This document shows positions 1 through 12,293 of a stretch of 64,000 nucleotides of DNA, in pieces. Each line of letters starts with the position of its first letter. Position 1 is the stretch's first letter. The stretch comes from Apricaphanius iberus (Eukaryota; Chordata; Actinopteri; Cyprinodontiformes; Aphaniidae), in assembly GCA_028564705.1 (NCBI GenBank), contig JAPXFQ010001662.1, positions 3,160,001 to 3,224,000 on the forward strand. The letters are read 5' to 3'. Position numbers and translations under genes: made by a program. A model generated the notes under the pieces. The model had not been told where the DNA came from, did no database searches, and saw only the letters and a program-made list of their open reading frames with translations.

Positions 1-253
1 ACGCAGAATTACAAGGTAACTGGAACGCACCATCAGAAGAGCTGAGAGGAAACGTCGTAGCAGAGTGCGTGCTGCTGCGTTCTACAGTGAAAGCTGGCCG
101 GCTTTGTCTTTGAGTTGGTATCCCTCTGGGGAAAAGTGTCTGGGGAAGTAAAAGATAAGCTTTATAAGGTTCCAACAGTGTCACAAATTCTGCACATAAG
201 TGTTCCAAATATGTTCCTATATATCCATCAATTACACTATGAGAACTTTTTCC

Positions 254-446
254 TGATGCTGTTCGGTCTGAGGCTGTTTCATGTGATGCTGATTTGTCTA
301 AGGCCTTTGTTCTGAGGCAGTTTTGTCTGATGACCTCTCATCTGAAGCTGACAATTGTTTTCCCGAGACCTGATGCCTTTTAATCTAAGGTCTGATTCTG
401 AGGCTGTTTTTTCTGAGGTCTGATTGAGGTAATTCTGAGGATGTCC
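254..446. repeat. Degenerate TCTGAGG/TCTGATG short repeat
   Basis: The words TCTGAGG, TCTGATG and TCTGAAG recur about ten times over 190 bp with irregular 10-30 bp spacing, often followed by CTGTTT. The spacing is too loose for a clean tandem array. It looks like an old, diverged minisatellite. No open frame is maintained across it. Confidence 0.4.
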
Positions 447-493
447 TAAAATGAAAACGACTCACAAGGCATTCATTTAGCTAGAGACTACAA

Positions 494-534
494 CCCCCCC
501 CCAAAAAAAAAAAAAAAAACAAACAAACAAACAA
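494..534. repeat. C9-A17-(CAAA)n simple repeat
   Basis: A run of nine C is followed directly by about 17 A and then four to five CAAA units. This is low-complexity sequence and the homopolymer lengths are likely to be length-variable or error-prone. Confidence 0.9.
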
Positions 535-3500
535 GTGACCTTTAAATGAAGAGCTCACCTTTGTTTCCCTTATGGCTCTTGACCCACATTTGTCCTTTTT
601 TAGACATTCTATACTATGCTGTTGTGGTCATAAAAGAAAAAAAAACCTGTACATCTGGTGTTATTTCTTAGTTAGCTGCTTTTATGTTGAAGATGATCCC
701 TGTCTTTTCTGTTCTTGGATAGCATTAGCACCCTTGTGTGTACACCGATGTCAACTAGAAAGAGATGGACTTATGCCGAATATGGAGTTTTTAACGATAC
801 AGATTCCTAAGTAGGAGCTCAGCGCAATGTTGCATCATTCCAAAACCAATTTACTCATTGATAATATTCTAAGACTGTTTGGACTGCAACGTTTGCTTGT
901 TGTGATTTGCTGCTGTCGTGAATACACAATCTTCTTCATCATGTTGGATGGTGTCACGTAGCAGAAACTGCTTACACCTTACCAGTGTCATCTTTTGATT
1001 GGGACATGTGGGTAGTTATTGAGAGGTGCAGTGGCAGCAGGTGGATTTTTTTCCCCGGGAGGCTATGACTGTGATGGCTAGATATTAGGGCCGACAAACG
1101 ATTACACTTTTTTAATCTTATTAATCAAAGGGTAGCTGTGAATTAATACTGAGATGCCCTTGGTCTTTTTTTTTTAAATTAAATGAAGGAGAGATTAATA
1201 GAATTTTTGTTTTGAACTTCACAATCACATTCTTACATGACTTTTTTAACCTATTTATCTTTTAGCCAGTTGATAAGTCAAGCTAAATGGCTAACATTTT
1301 CTGTATGTAAAGCTGACTGTTTCTTGTTAATGTTGGACAACTCTAAGCATCCTCTTAAAGGCACTATCCTACGACAACAGAGTGATTTCACTCAGAGGCC
1401 TCAACAGTTTTGCTGCAGCACAGACTGCTACTGTATTGGAGGAAACACTGAGTTGTCTATTGCGGTACTGGTTCAGGGATGGATGACTTTGTTCATACCA
1501 GGGTTACTTGCCATTGCTCCACTTTAAGCCATTCAGAGTATGAAAATATATGAGTTGGATAAAAGGCTGTTACATTTCTTCTGTTCTTTACTATTTCCAC
1601 ACAGATGCTGATACCGGTTTGGATTATATGAATGTGAGGAGGGTGATGAATATAGTTGTGATCTCATATGATAAATAATAACACTCATCATCTATGTAAA
1701 CATTAGGAATGAATGCTCTTATTGTGAAGGAGCTGCCTACACAGCTACTTCCGCTAATGAGTTAGCACTAATTTAAGTCCGAAAACATGACTTTAACTGA
1801 GTAATGCGCTTTTTCAAGGCAGAAGTAACTCACCATGAGATATTCTGAAGCTATGGACTGAGCCAGCATACATAAATCAAGATAAATACGGTGCTTTTAT
1901 ACTCTTGTTTTACTGCTGATTGATCTTGATATTTGGTTGATCATATCCAAGCTCTTCTACCTCAAGCTTCTTCTGCGTCCTCAATCAGACGACACCAATG
2001 AGCATAACAACCGGTAACAACTCAACCAGCCATAAATTAGAAAATATCTATCTTGCACATCTGCGAGGAAAACGCACATTTATTTCAAAATATTTTTTAT
2101 GTTATTATTTTTTTTAAATCCACGTTTTATTGACGGTAATGTAGCAAGTTGTGAGTGGTGGAGCAGCACCCTAGCGCCCTAATGGTGATTGAAGCGCTAT
2201 TTCCTAATATCATTCAGCTCTGCTGTTAAAGTTTTATTTTTTTGTCAAAAGGTTATATAGTTCTGTTTTCATAGAAAAATTTCTTTTCTCAGGGATTATG
2301 GCCTGGATTAACACAATCAGTCTAAACCTACCATGAAATACACATTCTCATTTTTGGAAATTGTTTATTATTTACTGTATGATAATTTAAATTATTGTTC
2401 AGCTGCAATAACTACTATTAATAGTAGCCAAAAGAGAACTTTTTACATAGAGCATAGAGGGCATTGTGATTTTGAGTTGGCAATAAGAGTTAAATACAAG
2501 CATAAAGGAAATTATTTTAATTATCAGATGTGATGAACAGAAAAAAAAAGATATTTCAATGTCTACTTTCTCTGCTACTCTATTGTTTTGAATTTATTTA
2601 TCAATGACACACGGAGTCAGATGCCATCCTCCAACAGCGGATATAATGTGAATAAAACTTTTGGACTCCGGGCAATGAGCTGTAATTTTACAGCAGCCAG
2701 TCTTGCTTCTTCAGTAGTTATGTATATAGCTAACTGCATGAATAATTTGCATACACCTTGATTGAATTGTATATGCTTTCCTCTTAGTGTCTTCAGATAA
2801 TGAAATAGATGGAATTTAGTTTTGAATGCCGACATATTCCAATTTCCTCGTGCAGGTATGTGATAAATGAATGAGCAAGACTTTTGTTCTGGACTGCTTT
2901 TTTAAAAACTCAAAAAGTTTTAGGTAATTTATTTGCAGAAATATAGTAAATTCTAGAGTTACACATTTCTAAGCCCCACATGTGTTTAAACAAGGGGGTG
3001 CCATGCTCTGAAATTGGAAATAAGTGTTAAATTGTATTTACTTTTATTATGCAAATGTCTTCAGATTCATGTTGGGTAATCATGGCAATTTGATTAAAGT
3101 TTTGATTGGAGGGAAGCCTTTGAATGGTTTTAAGTTATCCGTAATGTGCTTTTATAAAACATCTAATCAGAATAAAAAAAAAAGTTGTGGCACAATCAGA
3201 ATAACATAATGTCTAATCAAAGAAGAAAGGAGGTGCACAGACAGGGACGCGCACAGACAAATACACTCAGAAAAGCCACTAACTTTGATTCCTCCCTGCA
3301 AAGCTCCGCAGGTGTGGTCCGCTCCTCCTGCTCTGGCTATTAGCACAGCCTATCATTGGTATTCATTTCTCGCTCCTGATTCCCCCACAGTATTTTTTCC
3401 CCTTCTTACTTGACAGAGGACCGTAGGTTAAACGCCGGTGGGGGGCGCTTCATCACGACTCGATCTGATCCAATTAAATACAGATTTAATCAGCCAAGCA

Positions 3501-4799
3501 GTCGGCGAGTGAATACACAATGCGATCGGGCTGCCGGTGTCCAGGGGACCAGCGGTGACAATGTAGGGTTTGGCATCCTGCGTCCATCCCCTGGCTGGGA
3601 GATTGGCTTTGTGGGTGAGGAGGCACCTAGGATCCTATCTGACCTATCAGTTGAGCACATCATTGTATCTTCAGATGGCTTCCAGATCCATTTTTTAAAT
3701 AACTTGTTGGAGCTAGGTGCAGTTGATGACCTCTAACCTGCTGATTTACTGTGATAAGATGCAAAAGAGGTTGTAGGAGATTTATGAGATTTGAAAAACC
3801 ACTCAATTAATTACTGATTTATAGGCTGGATTGTATCCCTGGCTGAGGGCGACAATCTCTTTGCTGGTGTTTACCAGTCGCTCTATGAAAAGCACAGAGA
3901 AATTGATTGTTTAGTAAAGATTTTACTGTGCAGGGGAAGCAGTCCTGTGATATGAAGTAAAGCTCCCGAGTGCCCCATCAAAGTCCACTGTAACTGCTGT
4001 GTCACCTTCAGAAATCCAGAGGAGGATTTTACACAGGAGCTGGTGCAGAGCCTACTAATGAGAATTTATTGGGAAGGAGGGTTGCTTTATAGCATAGCTC
4101 CATGTCTGGGGTCATTTTAGTCCTGACATGAGTCTTAATTACTGATCCGACTATTTCGTTTATGTATGTGTTTGAATGTTAGAGTGAAAAATAGCCTGAC
4201 TGACTGTCACTCAAATGTGTAACATAATCAAATAATGGCTGCTACCCACACAATGCAAACACGACACACCACAGCTCTAAGACTGCTGTTTATTGTCTGA
4301 GCCAAATCCAACCTGGCAAGCAGTTTGCCCTGGCTGCCAAATTGAACAGGGAGTGGTTTAGAGGGGGAGGTTAGGTTTACCTCTTCCAGGATCCCATTCA
4401 CTCAATATAAGCAAGGTTCCCCGTATTCTATCGCATTAATTTTTAAGTCTGGGGGATTTGTGCTATCAGATTACAAATTTATTCAGTAAAATCAATACAA
4501 TTAGTTAGATTCCTCAGAAAGATATTTCTTCAATTTTTCTAGGAAGAAAGTTCAGTTTACACAAAATAATTTCATAGACGGGATCGAATGAATTAATAAT
4601 ACTTTGATCCCATGGCGGGCAATTCAGTTTACAATCCGTCCAAGAACATATAACAACAGCAACGATAAACAAACAGGAACTGGTAGACTGAGGGAGCAGC
4701 CATGTTGCAGCGCTCCTAAATACAAGTGGGAAACGGTCACAAGAAGTGGAAGGAAAATTGGGAGGCAAAAAAATAAATAAATATAAATCTCAGACCTGA
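535..4799. other. Unassigned AT-rich sequence without a supported gene
   Basis: I see no supported gene here. Around 1087-1210 the sequence opens with GGGCCGACAAACGATTA and has several TTAATC/GATTAA words, which resembles the end of a short DNA transposon found in fish, but I could not find the second end. The part from about 3230 to 4120 is less AT-rich and lacks recognisable repeats. It contains a 327-bp open frame with no recognisable domain or convincing splice sites. It could hold conserved non-coding sequence. Confidence 0.4.
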
Positions 4800-5121
4800 A
4801 GCCTGCATGATGGAGCATTGGATAGCCATGTTGCCTTGCAGCAAGAAGGTTGTGGGTTTGAATCCCGGCCCAGGGTCTTTCTGCATGGAGCTTGCATGTT
4901 CTCCCATTGCACGTTTGGATTCCATCCAGGTACTACGGCTTCCGCCAACAGTCCAACAACATGATTTTCAGGTTAATTGGTCTCTCTAAATTGTCCTTGG
5001 GTGTGAGTGTGTGCAGGAATGGTTGTCTCTGTGTTGCCTTGCGATGGATTGGTGACCTGTCCAGGGTGTACCCCGCCTCTCGGGCCACTTGAGGATAAGT
5101 GGTTTAGAAAATCGATGAATG
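4800..5121 (+). repeat. SINE-like fish interspersed repeat, copy 1 (plus)
   Basis: This copy has the order of words seen in a very common teleost interspersed repeat: a head with a tRNA-like B-box word GGTTTGAATCC (4855-4865), then TTTCTGCATGGAGCTTGCATG, a TCTAAATTGTCC segment, GCGATGGATTGGTGACCTGT, CCAGGGTGTACCCCGCCTCT, and a tail ending near GATGAATGG. The same word order recurs at 59462-59800 on this strand and, reversed, at 9166-9506 and 58176-58326. The tRNA-like head suggests RNA polymerase III ancestry, but I did not fold it, so SINE is a working label. Confidence 0.75.
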
Positions 5122-5201
5122 GATCTCAGACCTGCCCCCTACAGGAAGCAGAGCTGAGGTGCAGGATTCATATGCAGAATAGAAATGTGGGAAGTTCATT
5201 C

Positions 5202-5626
5202 AGGGGAAGTTTACACTACGTTGCAATTTTTGTTTGAATTCGCAGAGGAAAACAACACTTCATTTACACGACAGGATGAGCAATCTGATCCAGTTGAAAA
5301 CTATGTAGTATACACTGTACCTGACCTTTAGATAGCTGTTTTCCCTGTGAATGCAGTGTTCTTACCTGGAACAGAGTTGAAGAATGGCGGAGCGCACAAG
5401 TCCAATATGACATGAGCAGTTGGCAGTGACATCGTTTTCGAAAGCCCCTGGCCTTGCGTTTACATGGCAACGAATCACCCAGCGTTGTCAGAATTCTCCA
5501 CACTTTAACCTGTTTTCGAAAGGTTCTGTGTTTGTTCCCTTGAAACCTCGTTCTCGTGTTAACAAGAGGCCAAATGCAGAGAAAAACCTTTGTTTTACTG
5601 AAAACAATATTTTGTAAACTGCCCCT
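5202..5626. mobile_element. Small non-autonomous DNA transposon with AGGGG(A/C)AGTTTACA ends
   Basis: The left end reads AGGGGAAGTTTACACTACGT and the right end, on the other strand, reads AGGGGCAGTTTACAAAATAT, giving a roughly 14-bp terminal inverted repeat with one mismatch, followed by weaker similarity. The interior is 400 bp without a transposase. The open frame on the minus strand across it shows no known domain. The next element begins four bases after its right end. Confidence 0.55.
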
Positions 5627-5630
5627 AAGG

Positions 5631-6444
5631 CAGAGGTCTCCAATCCCCAGGTCCCAGACCAGTACTGGGCTGTGGGTCACTTGGTAGTGGGCAGAACAGC
5701 AAAATAACTTACAATTTATCAGCTTTATTTATTAATTGATCTTAAATTAGGTTTATTTTGAAAAAATGGCTGGATTCTTTTAGTTACATCAGGCTTTACC
5801 ATGCCAGGATTTTTGCCTCGGTCATGTGATATCACTGCCTAAAACAAACCCACAAGCAGAGTGATTAAAACAAAGCTCTCTTATAAGTTTCTTTGTGAAA
5901 AGGAAAATGTCAAATAAAGAGACAGAAGAGCCTGAGACTTCCGAGGAAAAGACGGAAACATTTAACAGTTAATATCAGGAGTCATACTGGAAAAATGTAT
6001 TTATTGTGAACCATGCTCAATATGTCGCAACTGGTTTTCAAATTAGGGAATAAAACCCTTAAAACTGCACCAGACGGTAATGTCTTGTTAAAGTGAAATA
6101 GCCACTAATTTAATGTTGTGGTGAGTTGTATTTTCTCATGCACTTTATATTTGTGGTAAATCATATTTTTAAATGCATGTTTAAATTATAATATAACAAT
6201 CAGAGAGTGACGGGAGGGGTGGAGAGAGGATGTTACTCATATTACGATGTTACAGGAACACTGCTAATAAAGTCACAATCAGACAATGAATTTATATTTA
6301 TAATATTTAAAAATAAACCTGATTTTTCTTCCCATCATTTATTCTATTGCATTTATAAGCCGGTATGAATATTGTCTGATATTAAACTGGTCTTTGGCAA
6401 AAAAACAAAAACAGAAAACCGACTAAAAAGGTTGGAGACCAATG
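5631..6444 (+). mobile_element. Internally deleted hAT element (ZBED/SCAND3-like lineage)
   Basis: The left end CAGAGGTCTCCAATCCCC pairs with a right end that reads, on the other strand, CATTGGTCTCCAACCTTTTT, a typical hAT-like short imperfect terminal inverted repeat. The eight bases before the left end (CCCTAAGG) and after the right end (CATTAAAG) agree at five positions, which could be a decayed 8-bp target duplication. Inside is the beginning of a BED-type hAT transposase reading frame; most of the transposase is gone, so the copy is a deletion derivative of 814 bp. Recognition rests on the characteristic order of the 5' untranslated words (GACCAGTACTGGGCTGTGGG) and the protein start. Confidence 0.7.
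5907..6110 (+). pseudogene. hAT transposase N-terminus, truncated (ZBED-like)
   Basis: From the ATG at 5907 the frame reads MSNKETEEPETSEEKTETFN before an in-frame stop, then continues recognisably as YQESYWK, FIVNH and a region that should carry the BED zinc-finger cysteines and histidines. Intact relatives in vertebrates begin with a similar acidic Glu/Thr-rich leader, then a Tyr-Gln-x-Ser-Tyr segment, then the BED finger, then a long RNase H-like DDE core of several hundred residues. Here only the leader and part of the finger survive, with several stops, and the catalytic core is absent. It cannot encode an active enzyme. Its position inside matched terminal repeats supports the element assignment. 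Confidence 0.6.
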
Positions 6445-7059
6445 CATTAAAGTATTTTCCAGGTCTGAATAATTGTGGAAAAAGGAAATACAGTATGGAA
6501 AAATACATGTATTGCCAGACATCCCATTGTTTAAAGTGTCTGTCTGTCTGGGATTTTGTATGTTCCATACTTGTATGAGAATATCTCCCATAAATTTATG
6601 ACATTCATATTTTAAAATGGGTTAAATCGGATAGAAACGTCTAGGAATTTGAGTCTGTAAAAGTCTGCAATTTTCCAAAAGAAAATTGTGAAGGAAACCT
6701 GTATCGAGAGTGCCTGTAAACCAGACCTAAAGAGGTGTAATTTTTTAATTGCTTTGTGAGATACTCTTACCAATTGACACCTGGATGTTTTACTTCTTCT
6801 CCACCTCAGGTCAGTCGTCTTTAATTACTTCTCGTGTTCAGGGAGGACTGCTAATTTATTATTTCCATGTGTGAATGAGATGAAGAAAGAGGCCTCATCA
6901 GACTGCGCGCTCCTTCAGGATGGCCTCTGCTCGACGCTGCTGTAGTCTGACATCTCAAACAGAGTCGTGTTTGAAGTGCTTGGTTGGGTGCCCACACTGT
7001 CTGCACCAGGGTGACAATCGCTATGCTTCCATGGTTACTGTAGCCACTCCCCCGCCCCC

Positions 7060-7180
7060 CGCCTCAGTAAGTTGCTTCTTTTTTTTTATTTGCATACAGA
7101 ACAAACAGGAAATTGTGTTCATTTGTATGCAAATGTGTTTGTCCCTAAGGCTGGGATTTTGAATTAAAAGTTTTACCGTC
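7060..7180. promoter_or_regulatory. Possible regulatory segment with two inverted octamer motifs
   Basis: Two perfect octamer words recognised by POU-family factors occur in opposite orientation: ATTTGCAT at 7088-7095 and ATGCAAAT at 7127-7134, 31 bp apart. The surrounding 600 bp (6900-7660) shows no recognisable repeat, is less AT-rich than neighbours and has several TAAT words. This is the texture of a conserved non-coding element, but conservation cannot be judged from one sequence, and octamers occur by chance in AT-rich DNA. Confidence 0.25.
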
Positions 7181-8366
7181 CCATTAATTCCAAATTACAC
7201 TCCGGCACTGACATCGCCTCCTCCGCTCGATGTGGGGGTGTTCAACTCTGCGTCCAAATGCAGCTCAGTCGGTTTGGGCTGTTTAGTTTGCCATCTGCGA
7301 AATCGAGTCGGAATTTGGATTTAATCTGGTCTGCTGATTTGCAGATTGATCGTCTACACAACCTTGCAATCTTTTCTTAATTATCTCGGGAAAATATGCA
7401 AAGATTTTTGTGTGATTGATATTTGAAAGTTCTGCTAGAGACAGACGTGAGGAGGCCTTGAAGTGGCTGACTGACAAAGTTGTGGGATGTATGGTGAAAT
7501 TAAGTGTACTGAAGGCCGTCCATGATGCCGATGTAGCACACCTCATCAGCCCAGCTCATTAGATAGCACCTTATGAAAAATTCATGCTCCTATCAGTGAC
7601 GTGTGGCATGTATGGCCTGATGCTGACAGTCAAGGTAATGTGAAGAATTAGCAAGTGCACTTCAGCTTTTCAAAAATGGTTTCGTCCTATAATAATACTG
7701 CAGACAGAGCAGAGTTATTACATGAATTCTGTCATTTAAAGAATTGATTGTAGTGATTTGACAATTGTTGCTGCAAAATCCATAAGCAATTGCCTAAAAA
7801 GACAGTGGTTCCAATAATAAGGAGGAAGTCTTTTTACTAAATAAATTTAGTAGAACCAGATCCATCAATTATTGATAAAACAAAAAATAAAAATAAAAGA
7901 CATGGTCAGAAAGTTGGGGCTGCACAGTGGCAAAGATGGTATTTTAGAGCTTTAAAGTTAAAAACGGGTCTTAAAGTAATTGGAACTAATGTGGAAAACT
8001 GTGATGGGAAGTATTTTTTGGTGAACAACACAAATAATCTCACTGTACCAATGTTCATTTATTCCTCTTAAATGTTTAAATCACCCGAGTCGGTTATTAT
8101 TCATTCAAATAATTGCTCATCGCACTAATAGTTTCTTTCTCACTATATATACACAGCGGAAATAATTAGAGAAATTTATCAATGCAAACTCTAACAGACC
8201 ATGGTAATCTTTTGTGTTTGACCTGATGAGTAAACGTCTCCTAAAATGAATATGCAAAAAGGATTAGGTCAGTGAAAAATGCACCACCCAGCAATGTTGT
8301 TAACAATGAATTATGGATTGAGCATGTCTTGTCACCATGCAGACTTTTGCCAGCCATCTGACATTA

Positions 8367-8389
8367 GTGTGTGTGTGTGTGCATGTGTG
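8367..8389. repeat. Short (GT)n microsatellite
   Basis: Seven uninterrupted GT units followed by GCATGTGTGG. Ordinary fish dinucleotide repeat. Confidence 0.85.
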
Positions 8390-9165
8390 GTGTTTGTGAG
8401 ATGAGTGTTGAAGGACACATAATTTATGACTCTTGAATAAAAGTGTTCAGAAGCCTGTTTTGCTAATAAAAAGAGGATATAGTTCTAATTTATTTTCAAT
8501 TATGTTTTTTAGCTTCAATCTGAATTAAGCTCTCATCTCTTGATGAGAGCTGAGTTCAGTTGTAAGTCACTCAGTGTCGCACTATTTTCTTCTGGCTAGA
8601 TTATGCCATGAAAGATGGTACGCACATGAGTTCTAACACGGCTTGCAACTGAAAGGCATGATCCTCATTTATGTGTAGACATGGGCTGGATATGAGCTTT
8701 CCATATATTATAAATATGAGTAATATCCCTCGCTGTAATAGTTTGAAGATCTAAACCAAAAATATGTAACATAATTGAATTGCTTTTATTTACAGCAGTT
8801 TTTACGTCGGCTTGTGCCTTTACCAATTTCAGTTTTGAGCAGTGCAATTTAGAAAAGGGAGCTTTTCCACCAGAGCCACTTGTCCTTATTTAAAGGTCTC
8901 TTTTAGTTGTTTTTTCAGTGAATTTCCAATTATATGCATTGAGAGCCATTTTATGTGGGAAAAATGCTGTCACAGACTTGTATTATGAGGTTGCAGTTTA
9001 TTAGAGGACTTGGTGGGATGAGATGTCAGGATCACAAGTCTAACTCAGTATTATTCACAATATGCAAACGCCTTGTCTCTGATTGGATAACAGCAATGCA
9101 GCTATTTCACTGCCTTTATTCAAATAATTCAATAAATTACTTTGCTGACAGTGTTCTAAGACAGA

Positions 9166-9506
9166 TATCCATCCATCCATCAACCATTCATCTATACCTG
9201 CTTATTCTAACATCGCATTGAGCGAGAGCCGGTGTATACCGTGGACCAGTCGCCAGTCCATTGCAGATCAAAACAGAGACACACAGACAAGCAACTATGC
9301 ACACACACAAATACATAAGAGCAGTTTGCATAAACCATTTAGGCTAAGACTAAGAGTAATCCTTTAGATCTTTGGGAGGGAGCTGGAGTACCCGGAGACT
9401 ACCTATGATTGCATAGGGAGAATATGCTAACCGCTTGCAGAATGAACTCAGGACCTTCTTGTTGCAAGGCAACAGTGCTAATAACTGTGCAAACCATGCA
9501 GCCTGA
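9166..9506 (-). repeat. SINE-like fish interspersed repeat, copy 2 (minus)
   Basis: Read on the minus strand this begins GGCTGCATGGTTTGCACAGT, continues through GTTGCCTTGCAACAAGAAGG and a GGAGTACCCGGAGA equivalent, and ends in a GGATGGATGGAT tail next to position 9166. It is the same family as the plus-strand copy at 4800-5121 and is about full length (341 bp), though diverged, with extra CA-rich sequence in the middle. Confidence 0.75.
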
Positions 9507-11902
9507 TACCACTTTTGCTAAACCCAAAATATTTGAGTGCAACAAAAAAATTTTTTTTGGAGTGACTGGAAACTGTTAAGATGAATCTGATTTTAGTAGT
9601 CTCAATTAGACTTATAGATTTAAAATAATTAAGTCAGTTATGTGTTTTATGTACAATTAGGTGCCGGGTTTTAACTTTATTAACAATTTGAACAGCATTG
9701 TTGTAATTGTCATACTTTATCTGTGTCCCAAAACAATGTTTAGAACAACCACTTAAATTAATTTTTTGGCACATTTCACAAAGATGTGTCAAAATTAATG
9801 TGTCAAAAACTGATGGAAATTAGTTGAATTTTTTTTAACCTAAACAATAACCACTTTTTAACACCCAGAGAATAATTGTTCTCTTTCCATTAGCAGGAGT
9901 CTGAGTCACACTTTCTGATCAGCTCACATCCACCAAAAAATATGCTTACTGTTAAAATAAATGTTTTTGATGTCCTTTTCAATAACATTCTGCATTACTG
10001 AAAGCATTCGTTATATTGTTGCCTTTAAAAAAGTATTTTACACCAGTTGGATGATGTGAAACATTATTTCTTCTTTTTTTATCTGAGTAAATCTAAAATA
10101 ATTACTGCTGTGCTGCCTTGTGGGAAGGTTATGAATTATCAAAATGAAATCTCAGTGATTGCATGAAACAGAAACTGCATAATGACTCATTCTATAGTTA
10201 TTTGACCCAAGAACTTCTACCATTTCTTATTAATGAGAAAAAAACATCCTCTTATTTCCAGGATTCAAAACCAAATATCTTTGCTTACAAAAGAAAAGTT
10301 TCCCCCAGCAAACACAGACATTCAGACATTATATGCGCTTGTCACCTTTGACCCTAATTTTCTAATTTCAGATATTGGATTTATTCCTTTCTGTTGTCCT
10401 GCACAGACAACCCCCGCTCCTGAGATTTAATCCCTTTTAAATAATAAAACTGTTCAGAAGTTATACTGCTAATGGCGATGAGCCACCAAATACACCCAAA
10501 CTACGACGATACAGCTAACATGTTTTATAGTGGAGCTTTAGCTTACATCCTTATTTGTTAAAAAATTATAATTTGTTTTGTTATTCCCAGGTTTTTCAAA
10601 CGTTTTTGTAATTAAACTGTGTTCAGTTTAGTTTTTATAGCACCAAATTACACAACCATCATTACCATGAACTTTTCAGTACAAACAAGTCCAATATGCA
10701 AATAAATTCAGTCAGAATTCATTGCAAACCAGACAGATTCAAGAGCAGTTACAGCAAGTCAGTTCCTAGTTGTTTTCTGCTGATCACGTAGGTCCAATTA
10801 CAGGAACATTTTCTCAGGATTCCAGCAGAGTGCATTGAATCTTCAACTCTGTCATCTTGATTGAGAGCGGCACACTATTTTGCATGGTGTGAGCCAATAA
10901 ATGAAATGCTGCAAATGTTTAATGTTGTAGTATCCTTGTTCATCAGAAACAACCAGAATAAAAAAAAATAAAAAAACATCCCCACTTTTGTACTTTGAAA
11001 TTGAGTCTGCTAAACAATACAATGTAGAGCACATTAAAGTTGCTTTTTTATCTTCCTTCCTAGGGTTTTACCAGCCAGGAATGAGGTGGATAGTTATTCA
11101 CTGTTAATTATTTTTTTTGCACAGCTGAACGCCAACAAAATAATTGTAGTCTCAATGTAGAGAAAACATCATCAAACACTGTTGCCCACTAAAGTTTGCA
11201 GCTGTTTCATAGGCTTTACCCTTCGTCAGACAGGGAAAGTTAGGTGCTTGTCATATCCTTCCTTCACAATTCCATGCTTGTTTGATTTTGGCTTTTTCTT
11301 TCTCGAATTTTCCAGGTGAAAAATTGAGCCGGCAGTCACAGGACAACTGTTCCATCCATGCACAATTTTCATCCTTTATTGTAACATTTTTACTCGCTTT
11401 GACAACTGATGATAAAAATTATTTTTGCTATACTCCATTCATAGATTATTATATAGAAATGTGGCTATGTTGCTCCAATAATCCAGCAGGTCACACAGAA
11501 GGATCTTGGCTTGATCCGTGTTTAGAGGACATAAGGTACGAAATCCTAAAAAAACTGTTTATTCAAATATTAATTTTCAAAAAAGTTTTTCTAGTTTTTA
11601 ATCTCCAAGAGAGATATGCCATTGTTAAGTGTATGTATAAAAGTGTTTTTCATGGGTATAAAATGAAAGGCTGGGACAAAATGTCAACATATGGATATAA
11701 AATGGTGGGAATTCAAACCAAAAGCTATAAAGAAAGCTAACATGCACCAGTAGCTTTAGTAAAAATATGGTCAGTTATTTATTTATTTTTTTGCTGCTCT
11801 TTTTAACGTAGATATCTTTTGTGGAGGTAAATAGTAATACGCATTTGTAATCATGCAGAGTACTCATAGCAGTTTACAAATGCACACACATTCATACACA
11901 GA
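9507..11902. other. Unassigned sequence apart from one old repeat
   Basis: Apart from the interspersed repeat near 10.6-10.8 kb I recognise nothing. The longest frame (11282-11740) has no domain, a non-ATG start and a composition like the surrounding AT-rich DNA, and is best explained as chance. Confidence 0.4.
10618..10815 (-). repeat. Diverged interspersed repeat with a TTATAGCACCAAATTACAC core
   Basis: The segment contains TTTTTATAGCACCAAATTAC followed by GAACTTTTCAGTAC and, further on, TAGGTCCAATTACAGGAAC. These words occur in a common teleost interspersed repeat. Orientation and class are uncertain. No coding sequence is visible. Confidence 0.35.
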
Positions 11903-12293
11903 TACGGTGAACTCGCTGTATTTGCGAAGGTGAGGGACCACAGTGAGTTAAAATCTGCAAATACTTGAGAGCACCTTTAAAAAAAAATGCTTATAATGGC
12001 CTATTTAAATAGTTCATACACCATATATACCTTAATATGCATTAAATTACTCATTAACTCATTAACTTATCTCAGAAGCTAATGTTTTCAGTCTTCCTTA
12101 TTTCTGCTTTTGGATAAATAGTCATGGTGTTCCAGGATTGGCTGCATTGCAAATGTAAGCCAACAGTGAGTCAAGAAGCATTGCGTGTAGGTATTTCAGC
12201 TTTCTAAGCTGCATTTTTTCTAAAATATTTCAGAAATGCGCTATGCATACATTTCTGAATAATACCGAATCACAAAAAGGTGGAGCCACTGTA
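11903..12293. mobile_element. pogo/Tigger-like small DNA element, copy 1
   Basis: The left end TACGGTGAACTCGCTGTATT and the right end, on the other strand, TACAGTGGCTCCACCTTTTT form a loose terminal inverted repeat. The head words CTGTATTTG and GGGACCACAG recur in the copy at 17689-18051, and an ATTGGCTGC word lies in the middle. At 391 bp with no transposase it is non-autonomous. Ends starting CAGTG next to TA are typical of the pogo branch of Tc1/mariner, which is why I use that label. Confidence 0.55.

Larger units (their letters stand above)
6445..9165. other. Unassigned sequence, gene-poor
   Basis: No gene is supported. Contents I can name are the octamer pair near 7.1 kb, a fragment at about 7916 (GGGGCTGCACAGTGGCAAAG) that matches the first bases of the SINE-like family, and a short GT repeat at 8367-8389. 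The remaining open frames are short and show no domains. Confidence 0.4.

Noticed and set aside
3410..3736. 108-codon frame in a less AT-rich region
   Set aside because: Non-ATG start, no recognisable domain and no convincing splice sites. Kept only as unassigned, possibly conserved non-coding sequence.
4855..4865. tRNA gene from the B-box-like word
   Set aside because: No cloverleaf partner sequence or A box that I could place; the body is the SINE-like family.
5264..5680. 138-codon minus-strand frame
   Set aside because: It spans the small DNA transposon at 5202-5626 and crosses into the hAT end, so it is not a gene.
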